Shown one piece after another: positions 1 to 8,589 of a stretch of 64,000 nucleotides of DNA (the stretch's first letter is position 1; every line of letters starts with the position of its first letter). Made by a program: the position numbers and the translations under genes. Under the pieces are notes generated by a model. The model was given only the letters and a program-made list of their open reading frames with translations. It ran no database searches and had not been told where the DNA came from. Source of the stretch: Aphanothece sacrum FPU1. Its GTDB lineage: Bacteria; Cyanobacteriota; Cyanobacteriia; Cyanobacteriales; Microcystaceae. The stretch is taken from assembly GCF_003864295.1 (NCBI RefSeq), contig NZ_BDQK01000013.1:806001-870000 (forward strand). The letters are read 5' to 3'.

Positions 1-1
1 T

Positions 2-3000
2 ACTATTAGTGATGGAAATCAAGGTGTTAGTCAAGGGATTGTTACCGTAAAAGTTAATAATCCTCCCTTGGCAGTTAATGATAATCAGATTACTCAAAAA
101 AACACCCCAATTACCATTCTAGCCTCTGATTTATTAGGCAATGATGAAGATCTTGATGGCAATCCATTAACCCTTACTGGTGTCAATAATGGGGTCAATG
201 GAACCGTCGCTCTTAATAGTAAGGGAGATGTAGTTTTTACCCCTAAGGCCAATTTTGCAGGAGCAGCTAGTTTTACTTATAATGTTAGTGATGGAAATCA
301 AGGTGTTAGTAAAGGGACTGTTACCGTAAAAGTTAATAATCCTCCCTTGGCAGTTAATGATAATCAGATTACTCAAAAAAACACCCCAATTACCATTCTA
401 GCCTCTGATTTATTAGGCAATGATAAAGATGCTGATGGCAATCCATTAACCCTTACTGGTGTCAATAATGGGGTCAATGGAACCGTCGCTCTTAATAGTA
501 AGGGAAATGTAGTTTTTACTCCTAATGATAATTTTGCAGGAGCAGCTAGTTTTACTTATACTATTAGTGATGGAAATCAAGGTGTTAGTCGAGGGATTGT
601 TACCGTAAAAGTTAATAATCCTCCCTTGGCAGTTAATGATAATCAGATTACTCAAAAAAACACCCCAATTACCATTCTAGCCTCTGATTTATTAGGCAAT
701 GATGAAGATCTTGATGGCAATCCATTAACCCTTACTGGTGTCAATAATGGGGTCAATGGAACCGTCGCTCTTAATAGTAAGGGAAATGTAGTTTTTACTC
801 CTAATGATAATTTTGCAGGAGCAGCTAGTTTTACTTATACTATTAGTGATGGAAATCAAGGTGTTAGTCAAGGGATTGTTACCGTAAAAGTTAATAATCC
901 TCCCTTGGCAGTTAATGATAATCAGATTACTCAAAAAAACACCCCAATTACCATTCTAGCCTCTGATTTATTAGGCAATGATAAAGATGCTGATGGCAAT
1001 CCATTAACCCTTACTGGTGTCAATAATGGGGTCAATGGAACCGTCGCTCTTAATAGTAAGGGAGATGTAGTTTTTACCCCTAAGGCCAATTTTGCAGGAG
1101 CAGCTAGTTTTACTTATAATGTTAGTGATGGAAATCAAGGTGTTAGTCGAGGGATTGTTACCGTAAAAGTTAATAATCCTCCCTTGGCAGTTAATGATAA
1201 TCAGATTACTCAAAAAAACACCCCAATTACCATTCTAGCCTCTGATTTATTAGGCAATGATAAAGATGCTGATGGCAATCCATTAACCCTTACTGGTGTC
1301 AATAATGGGGTCAATGGAACCGTCGCTCTTAATAGTAAGGGAAATGTAGTTTTTACTCCTAATGATAATTTTGCAGGAGCAGCTAGTTTTACTTATAATG
1401 TTAGTGATGGAAATCAAGGTGTTAGTCGAGGGATTGTTACCGTAAAAGTTAATAATCCTCCCTTGGCAGTTAATGATAATCAGATTACTCAAAAAAACAC
1501 CCCAATTACCATTCTAGCCTCTGATTTATTAGGCAATGATGAAGATCTTGATGGCAATCCATTAACCCTTACTGGTGTCAATAATGGGGTCAATGGAACC
1601 GTCGCTCTTAATAGTAAGGGAAATGTAGTTTTTACTCCTAATGATAATTTTGCAGGAGCAGCTAGTTTTACTTATACTATTAGTGATGGAAATCAAGGTG
1701 TTAGTCAAGGGATTGTTACCGTAAAAGTTAATAATCCTCCCTTGGCAGTTAATGATAATCAGATTACTCAAAAAAACACCCCAATTACCATTCTAGCCTC
1801 TGATTTATTAGGCAATGATAAAGATGCTGATGGCAATCCATTAACCCTTACTGGTGTCAATAATGGGGTCAATGGAACCGTCGCTCTTAATAGTAAGGGA
1901 GATGTAGTTTTTACCCCTAAGGCCAATTTTGCAGGAGCAGCTAGTTTTACTTATAATGTTAGTGATGGAAATCAAGGTGTTAGTAAAGGGACTGTTACCG
2001 TAAAAGTTAATAATCCTCCCTTGGCAGTTAATGATAATCAGATTACTCAAAAAAACACCCCAATTACCATTCTAGCCTCTGATTTATTAGGCAATGATGA
2101 AGATCTTGATGGCAATCCATTAACCCTTACTGGTGTCAATAATGGGGTCAATGGAACCGTCGCTCTTAATAGTAAGGGAGATGTAGTTTTTACCCCTAAT
2201 GCTAATTTTTCAGGGGTAGCGAGTTTTACTTATACTATTAGTGATGGAAATCAAGGTGTTAGTCAAGGGATTGTTACCGTAAAAATTGATAATATCATAG
2301 ATAATGGGACATTTACGACAGCTAATGGTGTCAATATTTTTAACACTAATTCATCAATTATCTATTCCAAAGATGCTGATAAAGGTTGGTTCACGAATGC
2401 TTCTGATAGTCAATGGAATTTTGATGCAACAAATCAGTGGGTTAAAACTGATAATTCTGGTACATTGGGTTTAATTGAAGTAATCAAAACTAATCAAGTT
2501 ACCAAAGGATTACAACCCATTAGTTTTGATGCCACTAATTGGGGTTCAGGTAATACCCTACGGCTACAAGTCTATGGGGTTGATGGTGAATTCAAGATGA
2601 GTAGTGGGAATACCAATGCTCCTGTGAGTCAAGATGCTTCTCCGATTAAGGTTGTAAGTTTACTTGATACTAATAATATTGCGAATACTCAGTTTGATTG
2701 GAAAACATTCACTTGGGATAGTATAAATTTTGGCAGTGGATATCAATACATTGCCCTTCGCTTTTCGACCAATGGCGTTGATGAAACTGAGTTTCAAGCT
2801 ATTGATAATGTTATGGTAGGTTCTCTCCCCAAAAATCCTAGAACGCCTCCCCAAGCTTATGATGATAAGTTCCTTACTCAACAGAACAAAACCCTAACTA
2901 TCCTAGCAAAAGATGTATTGGCTAATGATACAAATCCCAATGGTGGAAATCTTTACATCAAAGGAGTTGATCAAGCCACTTATGGAAATGTCTCTCTTGA

Positions 3001-4654
3001 TAGTCAAGGAAATATACTATTTACCCCAAAAACAGATTTTTCTGGTGTTACAAGCTTTGACTACACCATACAAAATGATCAAGGCGTATTGAGTAAAGCG
3101 ACAGTTACAGTTAACGTCGCCCATCCTGTTGCACTAGGAACAAACCTTGCAGGTATTAGTTCTTGGTCAACTCAACTCCCTTTTGTTGATAGCTTTAAAT
3201 CTTCTCGTGGCTGGATTACTCAATTTACCGGTATTTTTAATACTGAAGAATCTAACCTGTTAGATTTAGATCAAAACGGTTGGGTTAGATCCTTACCTGC
3301 ACTCGAAGATGCACCCAAATATACCTCTGTTTGTACCTTGTTCAATCCGACGAACTATTCATCAGGGGGAAGATACGTTGTATTGTATGAAGGCGAAGGT
3401 GAAATTCAATATGGATTGGGTGCGAAAATTGATCGAGATGCCTCTATTGCGGGCCGAGATGTGATTAATGTAGACCCTAATGAAGGTATTTCATTAAGTA
3501 TTATTGCAACAGACCCTAATCACACAGGAAATTATATTCGCAATATTCAGGTAGTTCCTGAAGCTTATCAATCAACTTATCAAACACAGATATTTAACCC
3601 TGATTTTCTGCAAAAAACCCAACCTTTCGGTGCAGTTCGTTTTATGGATTGGATGGAAACTAATAATTCATCACAAGGTGAATGGAGTGATCGACCAACC
3701 CCGGATGATTCAACTTGGACAACTAAGGGCGCACCCGTAGAAATTATGGTACAACTGGCAAACACCCTTGATGTTGATCCTTGGTTTAATATGCCTATTC
3801 AGGCGACCGATGAGTATGTAAGAAATTTTGCAACGTATGTCAGAGATAACCTCGAACCAGAACGAAAAGTTTATGTCGAGTATTCTAATGAAGTCTGGAA
3901 TGGTAACTTTACTCAACTCGGCTGGGTAATCCAACAAGCCGAAAATGATCCTAACTTTCATGGTAATGCGATGAATTGGTTTGGGAAACGAACCACTGAG
4001 ATTACCCGAATTTGGGATCAAGTATTTGATCAAACTGGAAAAAAAGAGCAAGTCATTGGGGTGATGGCGGCTCAAGCGGCAAATATTGGGACAGCAACCA
4101 GCGCACTCAATTATGCTTCTTGGTCTGATGAAAATAAATCTCATGCAGATTACGGAATTGATGCGATCGCTATTGCTCCTTATTTTGGGGGTTATATTGG
4201 CAAAGCTGAAAATGAAACTCAGGTACAGACTTGGAACGTTGATCAACTATTTGATGAATTAACTCAAGGAGGAGTATTAAATAATGGGCCTGTAGGTGGT
4301 GCTATAAAACGAGCCTATAACAACATTGATAAATACGCAGCACTAGCACAAAAAGAAAATTTACAGCTACTAGCTTATGAAGGGGGTCAACATTTAGTAG
4401 CAGATGAGGAAGTACAAAACCGCCAAGCTCTTACTGATCTCTTTATACAAGCTAATCGTGATCCTCGTATGGGCGAACTATACAAACAATACCTTACTTA
4501 TTGGTATCAGCAGGGAGGTGGCTTATTCATGAACTTTAATGATGTGGGAACACCCAGTAAGTATGGAAGTTGGGGGACTTTAGAGAATCTTAATCAGACT
4601 AGTTCTCCTAAATATGATGCTCTGATGGATGTGCTTAAGAGTAGTGGTCAATAA
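2..4654 (+). CDS. Giant repeat surface/secreted protein with C-terminal glycosidase-like domain (5' truncated)
   Basis: The frame is already open at the window edge, so the true start lies upstream; the TTG at 68 is only an internal codon. In order it holds the tail of one repeat, eight near-identical 93-residue cadherin/Ig-like repeats (to about 2296), a carbohydrate-binding-like beta domain (about 2300-2830), one divergent repeat (about 2845-3120), and a C-terminal region of about 510 residues. That last region contains YSNEVWN (Glu codon at 3890) and LAYEGGQ (Glu codon at 4379), 163 residues apart. This spacing and context resemble the acid/base and nucleophile glutamates of clan-A (TIM barrel) glycoside hydrolases. 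I infer an extracellular polysaccharide-binding or -degrading protein; the substrate is unknown. The repeat domain call is firm, the enzyme call moderate. Confidence 0.75.
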   Translation, partial: TISDGNQGVSQGIVTVKVNNPPLAVNDNQITQKNTPITILASDLLGNDEDLDGNPLTLTGVNNGVNGTVALNSKGDVVFTPKANFAGAASFTYNVSDGNQGVSKGTVTVKVNNPPLAVNDNQITQKNTPITILASDLLGNDKDADGNPLTLTGVNNGVNGTVALNSKGNVVFTPNDNFAGAASFTYTISDGNQGVSRGIVTVKVNNPPLAVNDNQITQKNTPITILASDLLGNDEDLDGNPLTLTGVNNGVNGTVALNSKGNVVFTPNDNFAGAASFTYTISDGNQGVSQGIVTVKVNNPPLAVNDNQITQKNTPITILASDLLGNDKDADGNPLTLTGVNNGVNGTVALNSKGDVVFTPKANFAGAASFTYNVSDGNQGVSRGIVTVKVNNPPLAVNDNQITQKNTPITILASDLLGNDKDADGNPLTLTGVNNGVNGTVALNSKGNVVFTPNDNFAGAASFTYNVSDGNQGVSRGIVTVKVNNPPLAVNDNQITQKNTPITILASDLLGNDEDLDGNPLTLTGVNNGVNGTVALNSKGNVVFTPNDNFAGAASFTYTISDGNQGVSQGIVTVKVNNPPLAVNDNQITQKNTPITILASDLLGNDKDADGNPLTLTGVNNGVNGTVALNSKGDVVFTPKANFAGAASFTYNVSDGNQGVSKGTVTVKVNNPPLAVNDNQITQKNTPITILASDLLGNDEDLDGNPLTLTGVNNGVNGTVALNSKGDVVFTPNANFSGVASFTYTISDGNQGVSQGIVTVKIDNIIDNGTFTTANGVNIFNTNSSIIYSKDADKGWFTNASDSQWNFDATNQWVKTDNSGTLGLIEVIKTNQVTKGLQPISFDATNWGSGNTLRLQVYGVDGEFKMSSGNTNAPVSQDASPIKVVSLLDTNNIANTQFDWKTFTWDSINFGSGYQYIALRFSTNGVDETEFQAIDNVMVGSLPKNPRTPPQAYDDKFLTQQNKTLTILAKDVLANDTNPNGGNLYIKGVDQATYGNVSLDSQGNILFTPKTDFSGVTSFDYTIQNDQGVLSKATVTVNVAHPVALGTNLAGISSWSTQLPFVDSFKSSRGWITQFTGIFNTEESNLLDLDQNGWVRSLPALEDAPKYTSVCTLFNPTNYSSGGRYVVLYEGEGEIQYGLGAKIDRDASIAGRDVINVDPNEGISLSIIATDPNHTGNYIRNIQVVPEAYQSTYQTQIFNPDFLQKTQPFGAVRFMDWMETNNSSQGEWSDRPTPDDSTWTTKGAPVEIMVQLANTLDVDPWFNMPIQATDEYVRNFATYVRDNLEPERKVYVEYSNEVWNGNFTQLGWVIQQAENDPNFHGNAMNWFGKRTTEITRIWDQVFDQTGKKEQVIGVMAAQAANIGTATSALNYASWSDENKSHADYGIDAIAIAPYFGGYIGKAENETQVQTWNVDQLFDELTQGGVLNNGPVGGAIKRAYNNIDKYAALAQKENLQLLAYEGGQHLVADEEVQNRQALTDLFIQANRDPRMGELYKQYLTYWYQQGGGLFMNFNDVGTPSKYGSWGTLENLNQTSSPKYDALMDVLKSSGQ
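68..2299 (+). repeat. Eight tandem 279-bp repeats inside the surface protein gene
   Basis: The unit is 279 bp (93 codons), starting at 68, 347, 626, 905, 1184, 1463, 1742 and 2021; the end of one more copy lies before 68. Copies are almost identical in DNA. They differ only at a few switch positions: GNDEDLD or GNDKDAD; TPKAN or TPNDN; YNV or YTI; SKGT, SRGI or SQGI. The last copy diverges at its 3' end. Each unit carries the DLLGND motif typical of cadherin-like/VCBS-type tandem domains. Confidence 0.97.
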
Positions 4655-4801
4655 TGATCAACAACCTCAAAATAGGGGTTAGGAGTTAGGGTTAGGGAAT
4701 CTTGCAACTGATTTAGGATTGCTATATGTATGGTAATTTTACGATAAGCTTGACTAGATACCCTTTCTCCTCGCACCATAATCTCAAGTTGTTAACGGCT
4801 G

Positions 4802-6055
4802 ATGAATCAATCTCTTGTTTCGGTTCCCACTGGTTCTTTACAAATTTCTGATACACCTCATACTCCAAAAATAGTGAAGGGCCGTATCCCTAAATTTTCT
4901 TTGATTTTACCTACTTATAACGAAGCGGGAAATATTAAAGATATTGTCGGAATTTTGAGTGAGTTACTTGATGGGTATATGGTCGGAGATTATGAGTTGA
5001 TTGTAGTTGATGATAATAGTCCCGATCAAACTTGGAAATTGGCCCTAGAATTAACTCCTGATTATCCTCAATTGCGGGTCATGCGTCGAGTAGAAGAAAA
5101 AGGACTCTCCACTGCTGTGATTCGGGGTTGGCAAGTGGCCCAAGGGGAAATTTTAGGGGTTATTGATGCGGATTTACAACATCCCCCAGAAGTCTTACAA
5201 CAATTGCTTCAAGAAATGGAAAAAGGGGCTGATTTAGCCGTTGCTAGTCGTCACGTTGAAGGGGGTGGGGTCAGTGAATGGAGTATTATCCGTCGCTTCC
5301 TCTCTCGTGGGGCCCAGGTTTTAGGTTTAATGATTCTTCCTGAAGTTATTGGCCGTCTGTCTGACCCCATGAGTGGTTATTTTATGGTACGTCGAAATGC
5401 GATCGCTGGTAAAAATTTAAGTCCAGTCGGTTATAAAATTCTGATTGAAGTTACAGCACGAGGTAAAATTCGTTGGTTAGCTGAAGCAGGTTATGTTTTT
5501 CGAGAACGTCAAGCAGGAGAAAGTAAGGTCACTTGGAAACAATATATTGAATATCTTCACCATCTTTTACGATTACGTTTATCCTTGTCTGCCCGGTTTA
5601 TTCAGTTTTGTTTAGTGGGGTTTAGTGGGCTTTTTGTGGATATAGCAATCTTTTCTTTTCTTCGCAAGGGATTAGAATTAGGCTTGACCCGCAGTACCAT
5701 TATTTCCGCAGAAGTGGCAATTATTAATAATTTCTTCTGGAATGATTTATGGACATTTCGGGATATTTCCCGTCAACAACCAGGGAAACGTCAACGGATA
5801 AAAAGATTGATTAAGTTTAATTTAATTTGTTTGGCTGGCGTAATTTTACAGACCTTATTGGTTAATATTTTCTTTGCCATTTTCCAATGGTTACAGTTAG
5901 ACGCAATTATGGGTGACTTAACTACTAGCGTATTATTAAGAAACTTACTAGCTAGTGATATTTTGTCTAAATTAATTGCTATTGTTATTGTGACGTTTTG
6001 GAATTTCTGGTTAAATACCAAGTTAAGTTGGCGAGTTACAGAAGTTGATAAATAA
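4802..6055 (+). CDS. Polyprenyl-phosphate glycosyltransferase (DPM1-like GT2) fused to GtrA
   Basis: 417 residues. The N-terminal half is a GT-A fold family 2 transferase of the dolichol-phosphate mannose synthase type: LPTYNEAGNI near residue 36, the DDNSPD nucleotide-binding motif at 70-75 and DADLQHPP at 122-129 (metal-binding DxD). The C-terminal half (about 260-410) is a GtrA-type domain with four hydrophobic segments, so the enzyme is probably membrane bound and makes or flips polyprenyl-phosphate sugars for glycan or glycolipid assembly. The sugar cannot be told from sequence. ATG 4802 is the first start; no strong ribosome site precedes it. Only 24 bp separate it from the next gene, so co-transcription is possible. 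Confidence 0.88.
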   Translation: MNQSLVSVPTGSLQISDTPHTPKIVKGRIPKFSLILPTYNEAGNIKDIVGILSELLDGYMVGDYELIVVDDNSPDQTWKLALELTPDYPQLRVMRRVEEKGLSTAVIRGWQVAQGEILGVIDADLQHPPEVLQQLLQEMEKGADLAVASRHVEGGGVSEWSIIRRFLSRGAQVLGLMILPEVIGRLSDPMSGYFMVRRNAIAGKNLSPVGYKILIEVTARGKIRWLAEAGYVFRERQAGESKVTWKQYIEYLHHLLRLRLSLSARFIQFCLVGFSGLFVDIAIFSFLRKGLELGLTRSTIISAEVAIINNFFWNDLWTFRDISRQQPGKRQRIKRLIKFNLICLAGVILQTLLVNIFFAIFQWLQLDAIMGDLTTSVLLRNLLASDILSKLIAIVIVTFWNFWLNTKLSWRVTEVDK

Positions 6056-6079
6056 TGAAGTATATCTAATAACTTTACC

Positions 6080-6868
6080 ATGACAACATTACAACGCCCT
6101 CAATTAAACTCTTTACCTCCTATTACTTGGGAAAAATTGCCCGATGATTTTAATTTACCTGATGAACCTGTGGAAAGTAATCTTCAGCCCCTTCTAGCAT
6201 CTGCTTTACGAGAATCTCTAGAGTTAGCAGGTTTAATTGTAGAATCAATGTTAATTGCCTCTAATTTTGGCTTATGTGCCACTGTAGGGGATAAAACTAT
6301 TGTTAAAGCACCCGATTGGGTTTATGTGCCATCAGTACAGTCTCTACCTGTTGGAGAAATTCGACGTAGTTACACTCCTCATCTAGAAGGAGATATTCCT
6401 TCTATTATTATCGAATTTGTCTCAGAAACAGAAGGGGGTGAATACTCTATTAACCCTCATTATCCCTATGGTAAATGGTACTTTTACGAGAAAATTTTAC
6501 AAGTACCTATTTATGCAATTTTTCATCCTAAAACAGCAGAATTAGATGTATATCGTTTAGTTTCTGGTAAATATGAACAACTATTAGCTGATGAAAATAA
6601 TCAATATTGGCTCGAAGAAATTGGCTTATTTTTAGGAATATGGTTAGGGAAAAAAGCCGAAATGACTACTTCTTGGTTACGGTGGTGGGATCAATCACGC
6701 AATTTATTATTATGGGGAAGTGAATTATTAGAACAAGAAAGACAACGTACTGAATCTGAAAGACAACGCGCTGAATCTGAAAGACAACGCGCTGAACAAG
6801 CTGAATTAAAACTTGAACAGTTAGCACAAAAATTAAGAGATTTGGGAATTGATACTGAAACAGTATAG
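6080..6868 (+). CDS. Uma2 (DUF820) family protein with C-terminal coiled coil
   Basis: 262 residues. The core (about 15-190) has the restriction-endonuclease-like Uma2 layout: an acidic residue in the KAPDWVYV strand, then PSIIIEFVSE (the D...E-x-V core seen in this family) and YPYGKWYFYE. The C-terminal 45 residues are a charged coiled coil with a repeated seven-residue unit ESERQRA (three tandem copies near 6738-6800), ending LRDLGIDTET as in many coiled-coil Uma2 proteins. Uma2 proteins are very numerous in cyanobacteria and their role is not established; nuclease activity is inferred from fold only. The gene meets miaA tail to tail with 6 bp between the stops. Confidence 0.85.
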   Translation: MTTLQRPQLNSLPPITWEKLPDDFNLPDEPVESNLQPLLASALRESLELAGLIVESMLIASNFGLCATVGDKTIVKAPDWVYVPSVQSLPVGEIRRSYTPHLEGDIPSIIIEFVSETEGGEYSINPHYPYGKWYFYEKILQVPIYAIFHPKTAELDVYRLVSGKYEQLLADENNQYWLEEIGLFLGIWLGKKAEMTTSWLRWWDQSRNLLLWGSELLEQERQRTESERQRAESERQRAEQAELKLEQLAQKLRDLGIDTETV

Positions 6869-6874
6869 CAGTTC

Positions 6875-7786
6875 CTAGTCTAGATGTTTGTAATAGGCAA
6901 AAAATTCTTGAATTCTTTGCCATATTTGTTCTACCAAATTTAGAGATTTAGCATCAAACCATTCAATGTCTGTATCACCACGAAACCAAGTACGCTGACG
7001 TTTCGCAAACTGACGGGTATGTAAAATAATTTCTTTTTTAGCTTGTTCTAAAGATGTTTTATCTCTTAAGTAAAGTTTAATTTCGCTATAACCTAATGTA
7101 TCTAATAATGGTAACTTCCATCCATATTTATTAATGATGTTTTCGACTTCTTTAACTAATCCCATTTCTATCATTTTTTCTGTTCTTTGTTCAATTCTTT
7201 TTTCTAAATCTTCAGCAGAACAATCTAAACCAATTTGTAGGATAGGATAGGGGGGAGGATTTTCTCCTTGTTGTTGAGAAATGGGAATACCTGTTACATA
7301 AAAAACTTCTAAAGCACGAAGGGTTCTTACTTCATCATTAGGATGAATTTTATTAGTAGCAATAACATCTATTTGAGATAAAATGTCATAGCATTGTCTT
7401 TGTCCCAACCCTTGTAATTGTTGTTTTAATTCAGGTTGAGGAGCAACTCTGGGGATTTTTAATCCCTTAACAATAGACTTAATATATAATCCTGTTCCTC
7501 CTACTAATAGAGGAGTAATAGTTAATTCATTTATTAAAAATTGAGCTTTTTCTTGATATTGAGCTAAGGTTAATGTCTCTATTGGGTCACAAATATTAAT
7601 TAAATAATGAGGAACTAATTGTTGTTCAGTTAAGCTAGGTTTTGCGGTTCCAATATCAAATTCTCTATAGACTTGACGAGAGTCTGCACTAATAATCATG
7701 GTATTGAGACGTTGAGCTAATTCTAACGCTAAACCTGATTTACCTGTTGCTGTAGCACCACAAATAACAATTAAAGATGTTTTCAC
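6875..7786 (-). CDS. miaA: tRNA dimethylallyltransferase
   Basis: 303 residues, the usual length. It transfers a dimethylallyl group to N6 of A37 in tRNAs that read codons starting with U, in the cytoplasm. Visible motifs are the P-loop GATATGKS (residues 10-17), ISADSRQVY with the tRNA/isoprenoid-contacting Asp-Ser-Arg, the FDIGTAKP stretch, LLVGGTGLY, and the C-terminal ILHTRQFAKRQRTWFR segment. All are MiaA signatures. The ATG at 7786 opens directly onto the long intergenic region shared divergently with the SDR gene. Confidence 0.97.
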   Translation of the reverse strand: MKTSLIVICGATATGKSGLALELAQRLNTMIISADSRQVYREFDIGTAKPSLTEQQLVPHYLINICDPIETLTLAQYQEKAQFLINELTITPLLVGGTGLYIKSIVKGLKIPRVAPQPELKQQLQGLGQRQCYDILSQIDVIATNKIHPNDEVRTLRALEVFYVTGIPISQQQGENPPPYPILQIGLDCSAEDLEKRIEQRTEKMIEMGLVKEVENIINKYGWKLPLLDTLGYSEIKLYLRDKTSLEQAKKEIILHTRQFAKRQRTWFRGDTDIEWFDAKSLNLVEQIWQRIQEFFAYYKHLD

Positions 7787-7873
7787 TGACCTGATTTCAA
7801 TGTTTATTAACTACTGTATTATTAACCAGATGAGGTATTCTGACACCCCGTAGATTATGCTATCATCTAGTAA

Positions 7874-7956
7874 TAGGGGGCGGGTTTATTTAACTTTTTT
7901 GTGAGAATCATTGATTTATGCAAAAAACCCGCCCCTACAAAAACCCGCCCCTACAA
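7874..7956. repeat. Dispersed palindromic repeat, family G, copy A
   Basis: The left arm GGGGGCGGGTTT (7876-7887) pairs with AAACCCGCCCC (7926-7935). Between them lies the core TTGTGAGAATCATTGATTTATG. A second half-site AAACCCGCCCCTACAAA follows at 7941-7956. The same core and arms recur at 28646-28765 and, inverted, at 31567-31682. It looks like a small non-autonomous element or REP-like palindrome. Confidence 0.85.
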
Positions 7957-8577
7957 ATTTTGTGTAATTAATTTTGTCTACCTACTTAATAACTAAGTTG
8001 TCTTTTATTCTCTAAAACGGCCCCATCTTCTGTAGGAATCAAATAGCTATTTTTCAGACTGCATAAGGCTTTCAAGCTTTTTTTCAATTCTCTCATGAAT
8101 AATGCAGGCTAAAGGAAAAAATGGTTGATTTACAAAATTGCAAAAACATAGATCACACAAGGGTTAGACCCCTCAATCCCAGACAAAAAATAAAGAAGTG
8201 TTGCGAATTGTTGCTTTAAGTGTTAAAGTGTGATTGAGGTAGGCAGTCAACCTTCGTATTAAGGAGACCTATTATCTATGCTCTGCACCTGTCATTATCA
8301 AGTCCCTGGTCAGCCCACACTAATCATTAGCTGATTGCCAAAGTCTGTAGATAATCATCATCTCTAACACCCAACTAGCCGCTTTCTTTAATGAGGGAGA
8401 AAAGTAAAATACAAGTTCGCCAGCTAGTAACGTTAGAACACCCGATGGTATCTAAGGCATCTTACAACAATAGAATTTAGTCAATTTTTTACTTAACTAA
8501 TTAATTCAGTCGATAAATCTTGCACTGATCTTGAGACAGCTTTCGTGTCCTTGATCACCGTTAGATCTTGACTGGAG
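7957..8577. other. Long intergenic/leader region between miaA and the SDR gene
   Basis: About 620 bp with no gene of normal size. It contains an 8-bp inverted pair CCTCAATC (8171-8178) and GATTGAGG (8232-8239), and an AAGGAG-preceded mini-ORF at 8278. Downstream of that I see only AT-rich sequence up to the strong Shine-Dalgarno of the SDR gene. The region could be an unusually long 5' leader or hold a small RNA; I do not recognise an RNA family. Confidence 0.4.
8278..8334 (+). CDS. Possible 18-residue leader peptide / mini-ORF
   Basis: The ATG at 8278 is preceded by AAGGAG at 8261-8266 (11-nt spacing) and gives MLCTCHYQVPGQPTLIIS before TGA. It follows an inverted repeat (8171-8239) in the long leader of the SDR gene. 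The ribosome site is better than that of most genes here, but an ORF this short can arise by chance. No homolog is known to me. Confidence 0.25.
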   Translation: MLCTCHYQVPGQPTLIIS

Positions 8578-8589
8578 GAGGTTTTGAAC

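Noticed and set aside
167-2050. Repeated minus-strand ORFs of 69 codons, one per 279-bp unit
   Set aside because: They are antisense shadows of the repeated coding frame, identical only because the DNA repeats are identical, and have no ribosome sites.
68-2299. CRISPR-like appearance of regularly spaced repeats
   Set aside because: Units are 279 bp, contiguous and in frame; no spacer/repeat structure and no cas genes.
3710-4246. 178-codon minus-strand ORF in the glycosidase-like region
   Set aside because: The opposite strand has a clear domain structure; this frame lacks any recognisable motif.
8278-8334. Mini-ORF as a confirmed protein gene
   Set aside because: Too short to establish; kept only as a low-confidence feature and finding.
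7957-8577. Known riboswitch, 6S RNA or other RNA family upstream of the SDR gene
   Set aside because: No conserved core sequence that I can recognise; only an 8-bp inverted pair.
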